A stretch of DNA of 64,000 bases, taken from Sipunculus nudus (Eukaryota; Annelida; Sipuncula; Golfingiida; Sipunculidae). Shown here piece after piece: positions 61,641 through 64,000 of the stretch. The DNA is taken from NCBI GenBank assembly GCA_026874595.1, contig CM049316.1, forward strand, positions 9,042,839 to 9,106,838. The letters run 5' to 3'. The notes beneath the pieces are model-generated. The model was not told the origin of the DNA and made no database searches. It saw nothing but the letters and a program-made list of their open reading frames with translations. The translations under genes and the position numbers were made by a program. The number at the start of each line of letters is the position of its first letter. Position 1 is the stretch's first letter.

Positions 61641-61944
61641 GGATCATTCATTGGTGTTAAATGGTTGACACAGATTTGTTGACAATGACCATAAGACTTA
61701 TACTGATTTATAGAGGCATAATTCGTTTCTTTTCAATCAGCTTTAATTTTCTATTCCTCTGCAATGTGTTACATATCTTGTCGTTTTACAACTCACACTA
61801 CCTAATATATGAAAAATGTAAACTATTGTTTTCGTTATTTCTTTGAACATAAGGTTGTTCATGGAATAGTTTAAGCATGTTAATAAGTTACGGTATTTAA
61901 ATAACATGATCATTTTATGCTTCACTTGACAGAATCAATCAATT

Positions 61945-63649
61945 GATCCTGTAATCCGTCCATCGATAAACCATCAGAACTGTCCCACAGGATGGCTTAT
62001 TGCCATATCAAGGTTGCATGTTTAATTCCGAAGAAGAAGGAATAAAATTACTATCACGATATCGACACGTTCTCTCTGAATCTGATTTCTTAATAATAAA
62101 AGTCTTATAATCTCTGGATTTTGTAGTCCCACACAGAAAGAGACCAAAGCAAACTCAGTACGACTCTATCTGAAAAGGGACCGAAATACATTAATGGAAA
62201 ATGTACAGGGTTCAAACAATAAAATATATATTTCATCGAAAAGTCAGCTATAAATATATTTTATTTAACTATTAATACACATCTATAATGTAGTACGTGT
62301 AAATATAAAAATTAATTTTCTTGCCGGCAAAGTTGGGTTTAGTTTTTAAACAGCCAATGGAGCAGTGTGTCACGGGCACTGACCTGCAAGTAGGTTATCG
62401 TTAAAGAATAAAAAAAAAGAAATCAACTGAACACGCCATGTGAAAGGCAAACATTTCTGATAAAAAAGATACAGTTGGTTGAGTATGATATATCCGTCGG
62501 CCAGTTCCTCGAGTAGGTTAAATCGGGAAGGGGGTCATATTTACTCAGACACGCACTGTCAGTTCACCACCGCGCCACCAGGTGTGTCTGATCAGTTAAC
62601 TTTAGAAAAAAAAACACACACACTCTAATGTATGTCATGTTTCCGCCTAAGATGGCGGACAAGGCTACATTATCGGACCTATACTGGAGCATGCATATAC
62701 ATGGCTTCGTTACCGGCCTTACCTTGTAGCCAGCGCAACACATACACACATACCGATACTTTTCATATTGATAAGATTTCATATCTTTGTCCTATAAATG
62801 ACTGGTATATTCTTTCGTCTCGTTAACTTTGACCCTTAACTCGGTGTGTACATATTTTAACCATATTGTTCCTTTGAAAATGATATACGACGAAGATGAA
62901 ACAAGAATTCACAGTTCATATAAACATTTTTTGTTTATGTTATTCTTAGTGCATAAACACACATAATATATACAATGTTATATTTACCCAAGCCAACGTC
63001 TGAATCTTCAATTACATATCACGACGGACCGTTCTGAAATATGATCCGATTATGAATAATCCACACAGCTGAAAAAAAAAGTTGTTCTATGTAAAAGGCG
63101 ACTGAAGCGTGAATGTATGATTCTGGGGGAATGGATTTTTAACCAAACTCTCAGCATTGTTATATTCCAGGGGCGGATCCATGATTTAGGAAAATTGGGC
63201 GGGGATCCAACCAAGGAAGACTAATGACAAAACATGAAAAAGGTCCCCGGATCCGGAAAAGGGGTCCAGGCCGCAAAAATTGTCTAAAACACTTAAAAAA
63301 GTTTGCGGTGGCTGAAAATGGGAGGTCTAAACCCCCTCCCCCTGGATCCGCTTCTGTATTCTGACCAAATTGTTGATGAAGAGGCGCCATGGCATCTTGT
63401 GACCTCTGGATCACTCTGTCCACGCGTATATTTATATAAGTAAATTCTGATGAACTCTAGGGATGTGACCAGCCAGTTCAAGTCGCCAGGCGCCATAGAT
63501 TAACACCCTACTCCAGCATGGCTTCTTCATTGTTACTGTATTGTTGACAGACCTGGTGATACTGACCTTAAAACATATACTGGTTTTTGAAGCATAATTT
63601 CCTTTTCAATAAGTTAAAATGTTTTATTCCTGTGACATGTGTTACATAT
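61945..63649 (+). repeat. Tandem module, unit 3
   Basis: A at 61945 (GATCCTGTAATCCGTCCATC), B at 62365 (GTGTGTCACGGGCACTGACC), C at 62546 (ACTCAGACACGCACTGTCAG) and D near 63480 (CCAGGCGCCATAGATTAAC). C and D are separated by additional sequence including a MITE (63168-63356). The post-D segment matches that of unit 2 up to GTGTTACATAT and is then cut by the insertion at 63650. Confidence 0.8.
63168..63356 (-). mobile_element. CAGNGGCGGATCC-ended MITE, copy C
   Basis: Full-length, 189 bp: CAGGGGCGGATCCATGATTT at one end and, in reverse, CAGAAGCGGATCCAGGGGG at the other. The interior matches copy A on the opposite strand (TTTTGTCATTAGTC, CCGGATCC, TTTTGCGGCC). TATTC precedes it and TATTC follows, a possible 5-bp target duplication. 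Confidence 0.75.
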
Positions 63650-64000
63650 TGTTACGGAGCCTAATATCAACAGATTCTGTAGGCGTGGCCACACTAAATC
63701 TGCATAGAGTTCGTAGAATCCCTGACACTTCTGTAATTATCGGATAGGTCCAAAACTGACTCTCCTCTCCTCGGCTCTAAAACACAGCCCCTATTTATAA
63801 CTTTTGATCCGAAAATTCTAGAAACTTCTATTTCACGAACAATCGAAAGATTCCAACAATACATAATACACACGCCCAAAGACAAGACACGCGCTCATAG
63901 AGCGGGACCGGCCCAGAAAGTTCCAGATCAGCACGAGCGCTGGGTTTCTACACGTCATACCCAACACGTGGGCCGGCCCCGCCAGGCGATGCTGCCATAG
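63650..64000 (-). mobile_element. Edge of an inserted element, possible LTR with minus-strand promoter (continues past window)
   Basis: Unit 2 and unit 3 of the local module agree up to GTGTTACATAT (unit 3: 63649). Unit 3 then switches to TGTTACGGAGCC and unrelated, GC-richer sequence to the window end, so an insertion starts here. A terminal TG (reading as CA on the minus strand), a promoter with a TATA box and a leader of about 115 nt before the border fit the 3' edge of an LTR lying on the minus strand. The opposite end, internal genes and a target duplication are outside the window, so a solo LTR or another element type remains possible. Confidence 0.45.
63792..63923 (-). promoter_or_regulatory. 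Heat-shock-type core promoter, minus strand
   Basis: TATAAATA (minus strand) at 63792-63799. Directly upstream, a perfect four-box heat-shock element GAAaaTTCtaGAAacTTC spans 63811-63828. Further two-box matches are TTCacGAA at 63832-63839 and GAAagTTC at 63916-63923. The arrangement is that of an HSF-responsive promoter; transcription would run toward 63650. Whether it drives a retroelement or a captured host promoter is open. Confidence 0.55.

Overview
This window is AT-rich eukaryotic DNA: long introns, many diverged interspersed repeats, several minisatellites and no bacterial-style gene packing. The repeat content (elements starting near TTTTAGCTCAGCTG and running into CGTCCGTC-rich sequence, a family built around GACCTCATTAAATATGCAT, and CAGNGGCGGATCC-ended MITEs) resembles what is common in mollusc genomes. 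I infer a lophotrochozoan, probably a bivalve or another mollusc. The species cannot be named from the sequence.

Only one protein-coding gene is recognised with confidence. It is a three-exon plus-strand gene (27,648-27,721; 34,103-34,184; 48,404-48,655) encoding a 135-residue homologue of CIMIP1 (C20orf85/LLC1), a ciliary microtubule inner protein. Its introns are about 6.4 and 14.2 kb. The 350 bp before its ATG contain three forkhead-type motifs and an X-box-like half-palindrome, which suits FOXJ1/RFX control of a motile-cilium gene. An AATAAA signal lies about 205 bp past the stop.

Layout: 1-20 kb has no recognised gene. It holds several MITE-like inverted-repeat elements (4.9, 10.9 and 17.5 kb), a degenerate 42-bp minisatellite (6.07-6.57 kb), a striking element with G/C-run inverted termini (8.58-9.94 kb) and a few weak minus-strand exon candidates. 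At 20.08-20.6 kb a CpG-richer patch with a minus-strand splice donor may be a promoter and first exon for a leftward transcript. 20.7-27.3 kb is rich in microsatellites and long G or C homopolymers, with two weak plus-strand exon candidates just before the cilium gene.

Intron 2 carries a 2.4-kb array of a 29-bp unit with higher-order structure (41.1-43.58 kb) and two copies of an AAGTCC/GAGTC-rich repeat. Past the gene lie a 33-bp minisatellite (51.58-52.86 kb), a palindromic-subrepeat element (57.4-58.47 kb), and a local triplication of a 1.2-1.3 kb module (58.65-63.65 kb). Each copy of that module carries different insertions. The window ends inside an insertion beginning TGTTACGG at 63,650. 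It carries a minus-strand TATA box and a perfect four-box heat-shock element, and I read it as the edge of a possible LTR retroelement.

No tRNA, rRNA, CRISPR array or prokaryotic operon was found. Most long reading frames here come from tandem repeats and are not treated as genes.
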